A DNA stretch of 64,000 nucleotides from assembly GCA_009746045.1 (NCBI GenBank), contig RPFO01000485.1, forward strand, positions 576,383 through 640,382, in the 5' to 3' direction. Positions 47,001-57,000 of this stretch are shown here, one piece after another. This DNA comes from Mesostigma viride. Lineage: Eukaryota > Streptophyta > Mesostigmatophyceae > Mesostigmatales > Mesostigmataceae. The stretch's first letter is position 1; the number at the start of each line of letters is the position of its first letter. The notes below the pieces were generated by a model. That model did not search any database, was not told the origin of the DNA, and was given only the letters and a program-made list of their open reading frames with translations. Both the position numbers and the translations under genes were made by a program.

Positions 47001-50000
47001 TGCGCAAGCTGTGCAGCCACCCCCTGCTGGTGCTTGACCCGAGCCAGCGCAAGCACCGTGAGGCGCTCGCGGCTGAAGGGGGGGACGTCGCCAAACGCTC
47101 GCTGCACCATGCGCCCAAGCTGGTCGCACTACAGCAGCTGCTGCACAACTGCGGCATTGGCCTGCCAGAGGAGGTGGGGGGTGGAGGGATGCCTTGGGGG
47201 GGCGGGGGGTGGGGGGGAGAAGGGGGGACATTTCCTAGAACAAGCAGTCAGGGCACATTCTGGCCTTCATATTTAACTTTGGGGGGCACGTTCTTACCTG
47301 ATATTCGCTTGTTTTGTACGCATTCCTACCTACTTCTATACTTGCTTCACTACCTTCCGCCTGCCTTTTTTTTCCATCTACCTACCTGGATATGCTCACA
47401 AATTGCAAAGCCGATATGCCTTGAGAGCTGCCAGGTCCTGTGCATGGGCCATCACAGTTTCCCGCGCACATCAGATCAAACAAGACACCAGAAATGAACG
47501 CAAAGGAGGACCAGAAAGCAAAGTGTAATGGTTCGTTTTTGAGGTCTGGTCCATAGAATCCTAGGTACTGTCCATACCTCGGAACTAGGCACTCGTGCTG
47601 TATGTTCACAGAAGTGACCAGACCCAAGAGCAGCCCTGGTCCACCGATACCAGAGGTGGGCACTACTGCCAAAACACACGCGGGCTCACAACCGGACCAG
47701 GACGCCTGGTCAGCGCTCCACAAGTCCTCGTGAAAATAACCCAGTATATACTACGAAGCAGACTGAGCGGTCTCACAAAGTATGTACTACGAAGCAGACT
47801 GAGCGGTCTCACAAAGTATATACTACGAAGCAGACTGAGCGGTCTCACAAAGTATATACTACGAAGCAGACTGAGCGGTCTCACAAAGTATATACTACGA
47901 AGCAGACTGAGCGGTCTCACAGAAGGCAATACGACCCGCGCTGTCAGGACACGCGACGAGTGCGGCGCTTCTGCGACTTTGCTCCTGAAACCCCTCATTT
48001 TGCTCCTGTAAATTCGTAAATGTTTTCTCGCTGCACTTTCTTTTGGGATTCGAGATGTCCATGGTAGCTGACCCATGCTTCTGCCCTCACTTGGGCGAGA
48101 TTGCGTTCCGCCCACCTCGCAGGACTCTGGGGGTCCAGCGCTGGTCCCTGAAGGGGGGAGCAGCGGGCAGCATCGTGTGCTCATCTTCGCACAGATGAAG
48201 GTGAGCGAGTGGCTTGGTGGATGGAGGAGGTTTTTATGGTAGAGAACGCGGCTTGTGCACTACGCGGGTGGCGGGGGGGCCACTGCCCGACTTGTTTGTA
48301 GAGAGATCAAGCTGCGGGGTGAGCGAGTGGTTTATGGGTTAAGTAGCTTCTGTTGGGTGAAGGAGCCACTTCTCGCAGGGTCCATTCAGGCAGGCCACAT
48401 GATGGGCACGATGCTGGTAACCAGCCGACCGCATATGCTTTTTCAAGGAGTTTCCTTTTTCCGACTGCATCGTTTGCTGCTGCCCACGGGCTCCACTGGC
48501 ATGCGAACAGCTCTCAGGCCCTGGATTGAAAGACACCAGGCCATCCGCCCTGGCCCCTGTACACCAGGCGGCACGCCCTTGCCATAAAAGCAGGACACCC
48601 AGCATGGCTTGTGCCTATGTGGTGAAGCTTTGTTTTCCGATTATTTGCTCATTTCTTTCTCTGTGTCATTGCACAGGTCATTCACTGGGTCTAGGACACC
48701 GCTGGACCATGCTGCCAGTGCCGCCCTTTGCACTAACCTTGCCTGCTTGCCGCTTGCAACGGTCACAATCTGGCCTTGTGTGTGTGCATCTGCCACCCTT
48801 GTGCCTTGTGCACTTTCTCCGTTTGCGACAGGCATTTTTGGATATCATCGAAACGGACCTCTTCCTCGCGCACATGCCCAGGTGAGGCGTGCCGATGGGC
48901 CGATGGCAGCTGCGCCGCTCGTAGCAGTGTTTTGACCCCTCACCCTGCCTCTGTTACTTGATTCGTTTTTCAATGCCCGTTTAGAGCTGGGACTCTCACC
49001 ATCGGTTGAGCGCTCGGTCTGCATGGGGTGGGGCATGCAGACAATCCACTGATTTTTCGCCTTTGCTTGGTTACCTAATTGTCTCAAATGCCATGTTTTC
49101 CAAGCCACTTCTTCTTTACATATCCGAGCCGCTTTGTGTTAGTAACTGGGGTCGTTTCTTACCTGAATGGGAAAGTGATTGGATATTTGGCTTCCTGGCT
49201 CAAGCCTTGGAGTGTTTGCAACCTTGCTTGAAACTGGCCCATACCGTCCGCTCAAGCTTCAACATGCCCGACGGGCCCTTTCGCCCCTTGCGTGGGCATA
49301 TATATCTGGATCTAGCGTGCGCACACATCGGGTCCTAGCGTGGCTGGATCCCCCCTATTTCGTCCCTCTCATCCCCCATGCGTGCCTTTGTCTCCCCCAT
49401 CCCTTACCCTGGTCTCGAACCCTCTCGTCTGACCCCGCTACCTCCTTGCGTGGCCGCGCAGCGTGTCCTACCTGCGCCTGGACGGCGGCGTGGAGGCCTC
49501 CAAGCGCTTTGACGTTGTGCGCCGCTTCAACTCCGACCCAACCATCGACGTGCTGCTGCTGACCACTCACGGTGCGTGTGGCTATCTAAATAGCTGGAAT
49601 TCATGGCATGGTGCTGCTGCTCACCACGCATGGTGCGCAAAGAAATGTTTTTTTCTACGGCAGTTACTGGCATAGGACAGTGTGGCGTGGTACTGCACTG
49701 CATGGCATGGCACAGCACTGTACGGCGTGGCACAGCAAGGCATAGCACAGGGCAGGCCAGGAATGGCACGGCAGGGCAGGACAGGGCGGCTGGCTTTTTA
49801 CCACTGTTTGTTTTCACTCCACCCGCACGCTTTGTGATCCTGTCGGTTTGGGAGGCACTGCATGGCGGCCTGCATAAGAAATGCCTGTTTAAGGATCGGC
49901 GGCTGCTGCTGTGAGAGCCGCTCGCCAGGCATATTGGCAGCGTCCCGCGTTTGCTCGCTGGATCATGGATCACAAAGGGGCTGGGGGGGGCATGGGGCGG

Positions 50001-51473
50001 GAGATGCTTGGGCTCCTTTTGCTGGCGCAGGCGGCATGCATGTGACTTGTGCGGAGGATGTGTGAGGTATGAGTATGGTGCGACCTGCGTTGGCGAGGAT
50101 GTGGCTAGGACAGGTCATGCTGCTGACTGGGGTGTGCTGCGTCTCATGGTGCTTGCTATCGGCACAGCCCTCTGGCAATCCTTGCTATCGGCCCACAGTT
50201 CCCTCCCCTGAACGCGTGTGCACCCGGCGTGCCCACACGTCCCTCCCCTATGCTGTCATCCTTTCCTGTGTGGAATCGGTCGCGTTCTTTCCTGTGTGGA
50301 ATCGGCCGCATTCCACTGCGCAGTGGGCGGCATCGGCCTCAACCTGACGGCCGCGGACACGGTCATCTTCATGGAGCACGACTGGAACCCGATGAAGGAC
50401 CTGCAGGTGGGTTACAGGGGGGGGGGGGGGGGGCGGCAGGCGGGTCCTTCATTGCATGCCACCATCTGCTTATCAGCTTCCGTCCCTCTTGGTCCTACTA
50501 CCTTGTTAAAATACATAACTATTATTTATACACTTGGTCCTACTACCTTGTTATTGACTCATTCCTACCTGGTACTGCCATTTGTTGAACGCACTCTTTC
50601 CACTTAGTCCTGCCATCTGTTCAACACACTTCCCAAAGAAGAGCTTGCAGCCCATGCCTGCTGTTTTGCGCCCGCATGCTTGCGTCCGCACCACCATGCC
50701 ACCACCTCGCCACTTTGCCCCCACCACCTTCCCGCCAGGCGATGGACCGCGCGCACCGCCTTGGGCAGCAGCGGTCGGTGAACGTGTACCGCCTGGTCAC
50801 GCGCGGAACGCTGGAGGAGAAGATCATGGGCCTGCAGCGCTTCAAGATCAGCGTCGCCAACAGCGTGATTACTAGTGACAACTTGTCGCTCGACCGCATG
50901 GACACGGCGCAGCTGCTGGATCTGTTTGCGGTCACGCCCGGCGACCGCAAGCAGGCCGCCAGCAAGGTGAGAATGAGGGTGGGATCCGATGGTGGTTGCC
51001 TCGCGAAGCTACAGAGGTATAGCCTTCTGCTGGCATGCTGCCAGTTGCCCTTACGTCAGCACCCGTGTTCTCATGTGCCCATACCCCCACACCTGTGGGA
51101 ACTCTTCAGAGGGTAGCCTTCTGCTGGCATGCTGCAAGTTGCCCTTACGTCGGCACCCGTGTTCTCATGTGCCCATGCCCCCACACCTGTGGGAACTCTT
51201 CAGAGGGTAGCCTTCTGCTGGCATGCTGCAAGTTGCCCTTACGTCGGCACCCGTGTTCTCATGTGCCCATACCCCCACTCATGTCGGAACTCTTGACCGT
51301 GCTCGCTAACGCAGGGGCCGCAAGAAGAAGGGGCCGGCGGCGAGCCCTCTGGCCGCAAGCCCAAGTCCGGAATGAAGGCGATGCTCTCGGAGCTGTCGGA
51401 GCTGTGGGACGATTCCCAGTATGCAGAGGAGTACAACCTGGATCAGTACATAGAAAAGATCTCGGGTCATTGA
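18929..51473 (+). CDS. MOT1: MOT1/BTAF1 TBP-associated SNF2 ATPase, whole gene (37 exons)
   Basis: A hand-built 37-exon model stays in frame from ATG 18929 to TGA 51473 and sums to 6606 nt (2201 residues). Yeast and human homologues have about 1850 residues. N-terminal HEAT repeats are followed by a C-terminal SNF2 ATPase with [20 protein letters not shown], Walker [19 protein letters not shown] and RAHRLGQQR. Family knowledge: Mot1/BTAF1 grips TBP with its HEAT arch and uses ATP to strip TBP from DNA, redistributing it among promoters. Every junction phase agrees. Two introns need GC donors (after 19224 and 39956). The exon 6 end is the least sure (23064 or 23097). The extra length comes from low-complexity inserts in exons 3, 7, 14 and 16. 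Exon coordinates are given in the block entries that follow. Confidence 0.5.
20961..21334. repeat. 51-bp tandem repeat, about 7 units, MOT1 intron 3
   Basis: The unit contains GCGTTGCCTGGCATGGCCGT and GCTGACCTGGCATCCCTTAC. Early units alternate between GTGGCCGCT and GTGGACGCT, so the true period is a 102-bp dimer; the last units gain TAT. Because 51 is a multiple of three the frame stays open, but the array is intronic. Confidence 0.5.
23726..27936 (+). CDS. MOT1: MOT1 exons 7-12: linker and HEAT repeats
   Basis: Exons: 23726-24112, 24745-24850, 25338-25713, 26583-26715, 27119-27187, 27722-27936. Exon 7 is low-complexity but carries [14 protein letters not shown], a basic signature of the family. 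Then come [53 protein letters not shown] and [18 protein letters not shown], each a HEAT helix pair that is strongly conserved in BTAF1. Exon 12 ([20 protein letters not shown]) continues the HEAT array. The donors of exons 9 and 11 have degraded copies further into the intron (25733, 25763 and 27241). Confidence 0.5.
24525..24615. repeat. 2 x about 54-bp tandem repeat, MOT1 intron 7
   Basis: Two units sharing CGCCCACCTTTGTGTAGCC and CGTAGGTTTAGGCTGGC. Confidence 0.5.
24885..25030. repeat. 12-bp repeat (ATCCTTGCRCCC)n, MOT1 intron 8
   Basis: About ten units of ATCCTTGCGCCC or ATCCTTGCACCC, with ATCGTTGTGGTG variants at both ends, beginning 35 bp after the exon 8 donor. Confidence 0.5.
25716..25776. 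repeat. G-runs with two echoes of the exon 9 donor
   Basis: After the exon 9 end CTTGACCG|GTGAGAGG, the intron continues with poly-G runs separating two copies of CTTGACCAGTGAGG (25733-25746 and 25763-25776). Each copy repeats the exon end and donor with one substitution. Confidence 0.5.
28565..31834 (+). CDS. MOT1: MOT1 exons 13-16: central HEAT region with large inserts
   Basis: Exons: 28565-29069, 29275-30327, 30625-30759, 31238-31834. HEAT helices such as [34 protein letters not shown] and [16 protein letters not shown] alternate with acidic or Gly/Ala-rich inserts ([31 protein letters not shown]). Exon 14 is 1053 nt, the largest in the gene. Exon 16 begins [19 protein letters not shown], matching the family's conserved LQ-R-AAKELA helix, and ends ...EALLEALQ. 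The exon 16 donor is the first of a series of near-identical donors at 36-bp spacing. Confidence 0.5.
31823..32065. repeat. 36-bp repeat of the exon 16 end plus 5' splice site
   Basis: The real donor lies after GGCGTTGCAG at 31834. The same GCGTTGCAG|GTGAGAG occurs with cuts after 31880, 31916, 31952, 31988 and 32024. A sixth copy (32060) has GT changed to AT. The first spacing is 46 bp and the rest are 36 bp. All later cuts are one base out of phase with exon 17, so their use would shift frame. Confidence 0.5.
32573..32735. repeat. About 43-bp tandem repeat, 4 units, MOT1 intron 16
   Basis: Units contain CATCACGCCGCTGACATGGT and GGTTGCGTGCCTCCCACCAA. The array ends 55 bp before the exon 17 acceptor. 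Confidence 0.5.
32791..37136 (+). CDS. MOT1: MOT1 exons 17-21: last HEAT repeats and link to the ATPase
   Basis: Exons: 32791-32908, 33320-33384, 35735-35892, 36229-36308, 37016-37136. [19 protein letters not shown] and [19 protein letters not shown] are classic BTAF1 HEAT signatures. [18 protein letters not shown] is the conserved bridge immediately before the SNF2 domain. Intron 18 (33385-35734) contains a 1.7-kb TTAA-flanked element. The donors of exons 20 and 21 have echoes 54 and 43 bp downstream. Confidence 0.5.
33479..35175. mobile_element. TTAA-flanked nonautonomous PiggyBac-like element in MOT1 intron 18
   Basis: Perfect 14-bp terminal inverted repeats, CCCCTAAATGGTCT at 33483-33496 and AGACCATTTAGGGG at 35158-35171, lie inside TTAA duplications at 33479-33482 and 35172-35175. 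TTAA targeting and a CCC-rich terminus are hallmarks of the PiggyBac superfamily, and the termini resemble those of the 54-kb element (CCCTTAAACTG). The interior is more AT-rich than the flanks and shows no transposase motifs. The longest internal frame (34523-34951) resembles nothing I recognise. Confidence 0.5.
37482..37522 (+). other. Decoy copy of MOT1 exon 22 5' edge
   Basis: CCCAGGTACCAGCAGGAAGG continuing through CCTGCCTTCCT repeats the acceptor and first codons (YQQEG-x-W-x-AFL) of the real exon at 37577-37617, 95 bp upstream of it. Several substitutions mark it as decayed (INWL becomes IPWP). Confidence 0.5.
37582..43445 (+). CDS. MOT1: MOT1 exons 22-28: SNF2 ATPase lobe 1
   Basis: Exons: 37582-37678, 38427-38498, 38989-39125, 39827-39956, 42038-42094, 42804-42872, 43338-43445. 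Residues about 1605-1637 give the Q-motif-like [12 protein letters not shown] and Walker [24 protein letters not shown] is motif Ia. LDEGH (about 1735-1739) is motif II, and LLSGTPIQ (to 1769) is motif [22 protein letters not shown] is the typical SNF2 helix after motif III. Exon 25 ends CAG|GCAAGC, a GC donor. The 25-bp satellite sits in the following intron. All catalytic residues needed for ATP hydrolysis appear present. Confidence 0.5.
37704..37820. repeat. Four echoes of the Walker-A exon end and donor
   Basis: Exon 22 ends GGGCAAGACACTGCAG|GTGCGCGCATAATT (GKTLQ). In the intron, GGGCAAGAC-type copies followed by a donor-like site occur at 37704-37720, 37726-37741, 37757-37773 (GT lost, but GTGCGCATAATTA kept after it) and 37801-37817. 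Confidence 0.5.
38205..38403. repeat. (CCTC)n tetranucleotide array
   Basis: CTCC repeats broken by three CTCCTCC slips (near 38290, 38337 and 38364). It forms the pyrimidine tract in front of the exon 23 acceptor at 38426. Confidence 0.5.
39230..39440. repeat. Two short tandem repeats, MOT1 intron 24
   Basis: Three units of about 36 bp with GTACACTCAGGAGAAAC-type cores (39230-39325), then three 35-bp units with GCATGAACATATCGTTGC and GAGGGACAGCATACGCT (39355-39445). Confidence 0.5.
40311..41714. repeat. 25-bp minisatellite, about 56 units, MOT1 intron 25
   Basis: The unit contains TGTGYTCCTCTGTATTCTCC and ATCKG. Only two main variable sites are seen (CTG/CGG and GTTCC/GCTCC), so units are highly homogenised. 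The 25-bp length keeps all frames open on both strands, producing spurious frames of up to 593 codons. Confidence 0.5.
42707..42738 (+). other. Decoy copy of MOT1 exon 27 5' edge
   Basis: TTGCCAGAACAACTTGTTCG plus AGCTATGGTCACT matches the real edge TCGCCAGAACAACGTTCTTG plus AGCTCTGGTCGCT at 42798-42830, including the acceptor CAG and the codons for NN-x-x-ELWSL. Confidence 0.5.
43593..45057. repeat. 9-bp GGTGGTTGC-family array with block structure, MOT1 intron 28
   Basis: Three 9-bp unit types (GGTGGTTGC, GGTGCTTGC, GGTGGTGGC) are ordered in blocks: alternating GCT/GGT units, then a run of GGTGGTTGC, then a run of GGTGGTGGC. The block restarts near 43954, 44243, 44443 and 44632. Three GGTGCATGC units occur near 44882. 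The sequence is GC-rich with strong strand asymmetry (the plus strand, and so the MOT1 transcript, is G-rich). It is periodic in three, so it encodes WLR/VVA/GGC-type repeats; these are not genes. Confidence 0.5.
45400..51473 (+). CDS. MOT1: MOT1 exons 29-37: SNF2 ATPase lobe 2 and C-terminus
   Basis: Exons: 45400-45468, 46265-46423, 46988-47173, 48123-48200, 48832-48881, 49462-49571, 50324-50406, 50739-50966, 51315-51473. [20 protein letters not shown] opens lobe 2. [64 protein letters not shown] and [19 protein letters not shown] cover motifs IV to VI, including the arginine fingers. The end, [17 protein letters not shown], matches the Mot1 C-terminal tail that couples the motor to TBP. The stop TGA is at 51471-51473. 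Confidence 0.5.
45469..45525 (+). other. Echoed exon 29 donor, possible in-frame 19-codon extension
   Basis: Exon 29 ends GATCCTGCAG|GTGAGGCA at 45468; an identical GATCCTGCAG|GTGAGGCA recurs with its cut after 45525. The 57 bp between are free of stops in the MOT1 frame and include CCCTAAACCCTAAA (45497-45510). Confidence 0.5.
46166..46190 (+). other. Decoy copy of MOT1 exon 30 5' edge
   Basis: GCAGGACATCATGTGCAAAG repeats the acceptor and first codons (DIMC) of the real exon 30 edge ATAGGATATCATGTGCGAG (46261-46279), 95 bp upstream. Confidence 0.5.
47739..47925. repeat. 36-bp tandem repeat, about 5 units, MOT1 intron 31
   Basis: The unit contains AGTATATACTACGAAGCAGA and CTGAGCGGTCTCAC, with little divergence between units. 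Confidence 0.5.
51016..51285. repeat. About 94-bp tandem repeat, 3 units, MOT1 intron 36
   Basis: Units contain CTTCTGCTGGCATGCTGC, CACCCGTGTTCTCATGTGCC and GGGAACTCTTCAGAGGGTAG. The array ends 30 bp before the last exon. Confidence 0.5.
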
Positions 51474-52183
51474 TTCTGTGGTAAGGGTCTCGTTCTAAGA
51501 CTTTGTTATTTAAGGCATGAGGGCATGGCCTTTGAGCCCTTGAGACTGCTTTATCAACCCGGACGGCGGGCCGTAGTATGACGGCGCTGGCGGTCCATGG
51601 GTGATATGACGAAAAAGTGAAGGCCTGTAGGAAAGGGACCAAGGGGGCAAGTCTGTATGTGTGGCCCAATGCATGCCTCACATCGGTGATGATCGATGTT
51701 GTCTTGTTCGGAGGAAGGCTAAGTATGCTTAGTAGGATAGCTGCCTTGCTCAACCTATTCCCGCCCTGGCCTGCAAGTATGCTTAGATAGCAAGAACGAT
51801 AAGCTCGTCATGAAGCACAATGACCACTTGACATTGCGTCATGGAGCATAAATTATCCTCATCCAGATGATTGGGGGCGGGGCTGGTGGGGGCGGGGGGG
51901 GGGGCAGAAGAAGCTACCTAAGCAGATCATGCAGTAGCCCGATATGCATATACCTAATTGTGCATGCATCAGGGGCGCCCCCCCCCAGCATGTTTGCATT
52001 CTGGCAGTTGTACCACTTGTTACCTGCAATGCCCGCACTGATCTAGTTGGGTCTCAGTGACCTATACCCTAGCTAGTGTTACCTGTAACGTTCTTTGCAG
52101 CGAGTCATCTGGCCCCATATATAAATTAATAATCACTAACACAAATAGACGTGACTGGCCCCAGATTACAGACAAATCCGGCC
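51474..52183. other. MOT1 3' flank, no gene seen
   Basis: About 700 bp between the MOT1 stop and the LINE-like terminus. It should hold the MOT1 3' UTR. A G-run at 51890-51903 and a C-run at 51979-51986 are the only striking features. Confidence 0.5.
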
Positions 52184-52270
52184 ATTAAAAATTAAATTAA
52201 ATTGCAACACATCTCCGTTTGGAGTTCATGGAGCACATATCCCTGAGACGGGGCATATGGCATTTTTGCC
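52184..52270 (-). mobile_element. 3' terminus of a LINE-like element, minus strand
   Basis: Reverse-complement match to the end of the 8.1-9.3 kb LINE-like copies (CATATGCCCC, CAGGGATATGTGCT and CGGAGATGTG in order), ending in an AATTTAATTT pentamer tail. It may be the 3' end of the ORF1-bearing element that continues to about 57.8 kb. The stretch 52271-53240 between them matches nothing else in the window, so the link is uncertain. Confidence 0.5.
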
Positions 52271-54017
52271 TTTGCACCGTGTGCAGTTCTTGGACATTTG
52301 GAAACATGGCATGGCTATGTCACGCGCGCCGTTCCGTTCCGCACGGTCCATGGGTTATACGGCCCGGCTGCTTGATACGGCCCGGCTGCGAGGCGGCGGC
52401 GGGGCCGGTCGATTAAGGCGGGACAGGTGACGTAAATGCGCTGTTACGACTTACGGAGGAACCATGCAGGCTTGCGTTGCGCCGTGCGATGGGCGCCGAC
52501 GCGACGTAGCGCATGCAGGGTTCTGGTCTAATTTTCCGGACCGGTGCGAATCTGTGCACCGGGAGCCAAGTGCCGTTCTGACATGCGTCACCGGGTGTCC
52601 CGATGCTAAGACTGGCATGCAATTGTCTGCTGGACTACAACATGCAGCAGGCTGCGTGTAGGTTGACAGCCTGGCAATGTGGGCTATAGGCTGAACATGC
52701 ACGTGCATGCAAAGTGCGTTGCACGGACTGGGAGCATTAATTTCCGGTGATCATGGACTTGTTATTGCTGTGCGATCCGGCACCGGCTGACTGCATTTGG
52801 CAGCCTGGCAAACCGCGATTCTGAGGCATTGCAGAGGTAGATATTTCTCATCACAACAAGCTGTTGTTATGCAGGCTAGATATCAAATTGTTTGGCAAGC
52901 TGGCACTACGCCAGCATTGTGATCAGCGGTGGCCGGTGACCGGGGGTTTTGTCGTCTGATGCGGACCTGGTAGATGAGAGGTTTTCTTATGCAGGACAGA
53001 CAGTCGCTGCAGGTGACGACAATTAGGATTTTGTTAGAACTTTGATGCTTTGGTGATGCTGACCAAGGCAGCTGTCAGCGCAGTACTGCTAAAGCTTAGC
53101 TGTGGTGCATAGTGGGACGACAAATCGATTGTCGTCAGGGTCACATGCTGAACGTGACTGCAAGGCAAGGCTGACGCAAGATATTGCGTAAGCGTCTGAA
53201 GCAACCGGGCTGGGCTTGGGTTAAGTATGCATTCCACACGGGTCTTAGGTGCATTTAGGGCGCTTGGTCGATCAAGTCGTCGTCCAGGGTGAAGTGAGTC
53301 TTCTCGAGCCGCTTGCGGCGTCTGAGAAAAGAAATCTTGTCCGCTGGGTGAGAAGAAGCGGGGGCGCCCCTGCCTTACCCCGTGAGCGGGGAAGGAGGTG
53401 GGCGACCACTGAGCTTGATCTCACCAAGAAGGCCCATGCGACCAAGGATTTCTCGCTCAAACGCCTGTTGAAGCGTCACGGAATTCTCACCTTCCCCAAT
53501 GTCGAAGTTAGAACTTGACGATGACGTTAAGGCTGCGCTTGGCGAGCTCGGCCTCCTCGCGGAGGTCGAGCGTCTGCTGCTGTAGCTAGCTGGGCTGCGA
53601 CGGCGGAGGTGGTGGAGGTGCATGGTGTGTTGCTTGAGCATGTCCGCCCAGGTCTGGGTGGGAGCCAGGGGCATCGCCAGCCGGGCCAGCGGGGGCTGGC
53701 TTGGCGGCAATGTCCTTCACCGCCTGGGCGGTGAGGCCTGCGGTGTTTTGCAGGCACTCGATGGCGATGGCGCTGTCCTGGAGGCGCTTGTCGATGTCGC
53801 CGAGCTAGGCGGTGATGGCGTCGGTGGAGGCAGGGGGGGGGGGGAGGCGAGGAGGGTGGAGTTGGCGGTGGAAATGGCGGGGAGCTCAGCAGCCAGCGTG
53901 CGGCCCGGCACAGCTGCCACATCTGCAGCTAGCGAGGGGCGTCACGTGCCGTGAGATGGCGTCTTGGAGGTGGAGGAGGAAGGTGGATTCGGTCATGCAA
54001 GGGGGCGCGGGGTTCAG

Positions 54018-57000
54018 TTAACCCTTAAACTGCATGTACTGAGTCCGTTTTCGTGGCGCCAGTTGATCTCGCGCCACTCTACTAACGGACTGAGTTTGTG
54101 GCAGAACCAGGCGCCGCGCCAAAAATAATTCAACGGTCAAACCTGGCCCAATCGATAGATCTAGACGTACTCTATGCCTGGCACTATTCAGACCGTACTT
54201 TGGACAATTGGCCAGGGAGTTATGATCTGGCAAACCCAGGGGGGTACCCTGGTCCTGGGGTACTTTCGGCGGGAAAAAAATCTGCGTTTTTTGCAAAAAG
54301 ACGTGCACGACGACGAAACGACGTTTGACCTCGACAGACATGGCGTCGCCTACTGGCCAGCTGCTGGCCACATTTCGACTGAAACTTGGAATCAAGGTGG
54401 CATTGCCTCCGGCCTACTTCGGGGAGGCATGGGCAGTGCAGGAATTCGGTGTAAATCATGCGCGCCACCGCGTAGACGGCAGGGTAGCGGAGTTGGTACG
54501 CGGCCAAAATGCAGCATGGTGCAAGTTTCCCGGCGATCCATTAAGGTATAAATTGACGAAAGACGAGATTTTTCAGTGGCAGAAGGTCGGAGATGCCTCT
54601 AGGCCTGCGGATGATGAGGTGGAGGAGGGAGGGGATGCAGGCGACGATGGGCAGGGGGCTGGGAGCGCAGATGACGACTCAGATGCCCCGGAGTCTTCAT
54701 CGGAGCCCGACAGCGATGATGAGCAGGATAGCGAGGATATTTCCTCCTCCCCGCCCAAGAAACGTGCCAAGCGTCGTGCAGGCAACCCGAGGAGGACGCC
54801 TGCAACCGGCAGAATGCCAAGGAGGCGTCTGCAGCGGCTGCCCCCTCCGGATCAGCCCGACTCCGAGCCCAGCGACTCTTCTGATGACGACGACATCGTT
54901 CCCGAGCTTGTGGACAGCGATGCTGAGTCGGAAGATGCGGGGGATGATGCTCCGGATGGTGGCGACGGTGGCGTCCCTGACTGGCTGTTCGGCACTGGCA
55001 AGCCGGATCCTGCAGAGCTGCCCCGAGTTCCGCATGGTGCGCCGTTTGACCGTGAGCGCACGGCGATGTATCAGAACATCCCAGGTGTTCCTCACAGGTT
55101 TTCTCCTCTCGACTTGTTCCTGCTGTTTTGGCAGCCTGCCCTCGTGCTGGAGCGGATTGTGACCGAGACAACCGCTATGCCGAGGAGAAGCAGCGCTCGG
55201 CATCTGCTGGGGCACGGGAGTGGTCGCCTCTTTCCATGAACGAGCTGGGCAAGTGGCTTGGCATCCTCCTGACCATGTCACTCGTGGGCATGCCTGCCCG
55301 GGAGGATTATTTTTCTGGCCAGCCACTCGGTGCTGCTCATGCTGCCAACATGCAGAACGTGATGCCCTTGCGCCGCTTCCAGCAGATTACACGCTTCTTG
55401 CACTTCCAGGACTCTGCCCAGCGCCCTGCCAACACGCAGACACGCGAGTGGCGACTGTGGCAGTTCTTGTGGCTGGAGGACATCTTGAACAAGGCATACA
55501 AGAGGTACTTCATCCCGGGCAGCGCGGCCGCCATCGACGAGAGAAGCATCGCGTCCAGGCACAAGTTGTGCCCGATCAGGTGCTTCAACCCAAGCAAGCC
55601 TGCCCCCTTCCACGTGAAGCAGTATTGCCTGAACGACTGGCCCACCGGCTACCTCTACCAATGATGCTAACACGTACGACAAGCTGCCCCAGGTCAACCA
55701 CACCGTTCCACGTGGTGAGTGAGCTCGCCAGCACGCTGCCACACGGGGTCCACATGGCCATGGACCGGTTCTACACCGGGCGTGAGGTGATTGAGACATG
55801 CCACCGCATGGGCCACCGCGTGGTGGGCACAGTGCTCCCCAACCGCCGTGGCATCCCCGTCGCCCAGGTCAAGGCCCGCATGCATGCCCCGCAGGCCAGC
55901 CCAGGGGGACTACGCATGGGCTGTCAACAAGGATGGGCTGACCCTGTGCGCCTGGCAGGACCGCAAGCTCGTGTGGGTGCTGGGCAAGGGCATCCCCTTG
56001 GAGGAGGCCGGATGGTCAGCCGCCACGGTGGCCGTGACCAGCGCGTCATGGTGACTGCCCCGTCCCTCATCCCCGCGTATTGGAGCTGCTACAAGGCGGT
56101 CGACAAGTTTGACCAGCTGGCCAGCAACTACGACCTGCAGAAGGCCCTCGTCTCCCGGGCGGTGGTGGCACCGGGCCGCCACAGGGCACCTGGCCAACTC
56201 AGTCGTCAACGCCTACATCCTGCAGACTCTCACCCGCGCCAACCGCCCCGACTGCCTCTCCCACGTGGGGTTCCTCAGCTTGCTCGCACAGCAGCTAGTG
56301 AACAACCAGTGGCATGGCGCCCGGCTGGACATGGATAGCATCCTGGGGGGCCACCAGCCTGGGCTGGACGGGCGGTTCAGCGGCACCCACCTCAGGCCCG
56401 AGCGCATCCCGTGGACGGAGTCGGCGCAGTGCGTGGTGTGCGCCACGATCCCCGAGCGCAAGCGCACCAACTTCTGGTGCAAGGACTGCAACCAGGCACT
56501 GTGTACGGGCACGTGCTGGAACGTGTTCCACGCAGGGCCAGTGGCTGGCCTCGACGACGACGACCGCCGCCAGCGTGCCATGCAGCCCCTGTCAGCCCGC
56601 AGCCCGGCTGGCCGCGCGTGGGCTGAGGCCAATGGCCGCACGACCCGCACGCTGGCAGCTGGCACCCAGCTGACAGGGCCTCGTAGGAGGCAGTACCTGC
56701 GCACCCAGAGGCGCAATCCGGAGTAGTTTGGCATATATAGCCAGGTAGCCTTGACAGTTAGCTACACCCTTGGCTAGTCATGCGCTACCGCGCGCGCTAG
56801 TGCCATTTTGGCCCCTTGTGGCATGTTGGCATGTGTTATATGGCATGGTCTCTTGTTTTATCACCTGGGTATGGTGCATTATGCCCATTTGGGCATCCCT
56901 TGATGTTTTATGCCAACTGGAATAAAGTTTTGTGTTGTTAAGCTACCATTTATACCCCTGCCAGCTGGCACCGTTATAACGGTGCCAGCTGGCTTCGGCC

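Noticed and set aside
46984-47280. G-rich tail after MOT1 exon 31 as an echo of its donor.
   Set aside because: The repeated GTGGGGGG pattern is simple low complexity; no exon bases are copied.
53322-53378. GTAAG...CTCAG stretch resembling a 57-bp intron in the LINE-like ORF1.
   Set aside because: The translation through it (GRGAPASSHPADKISFL) continues the ORF1-like pattern apart from one stop, and copy 2 keeps the DKISFL codons, so it is coding sequence rather than intron.
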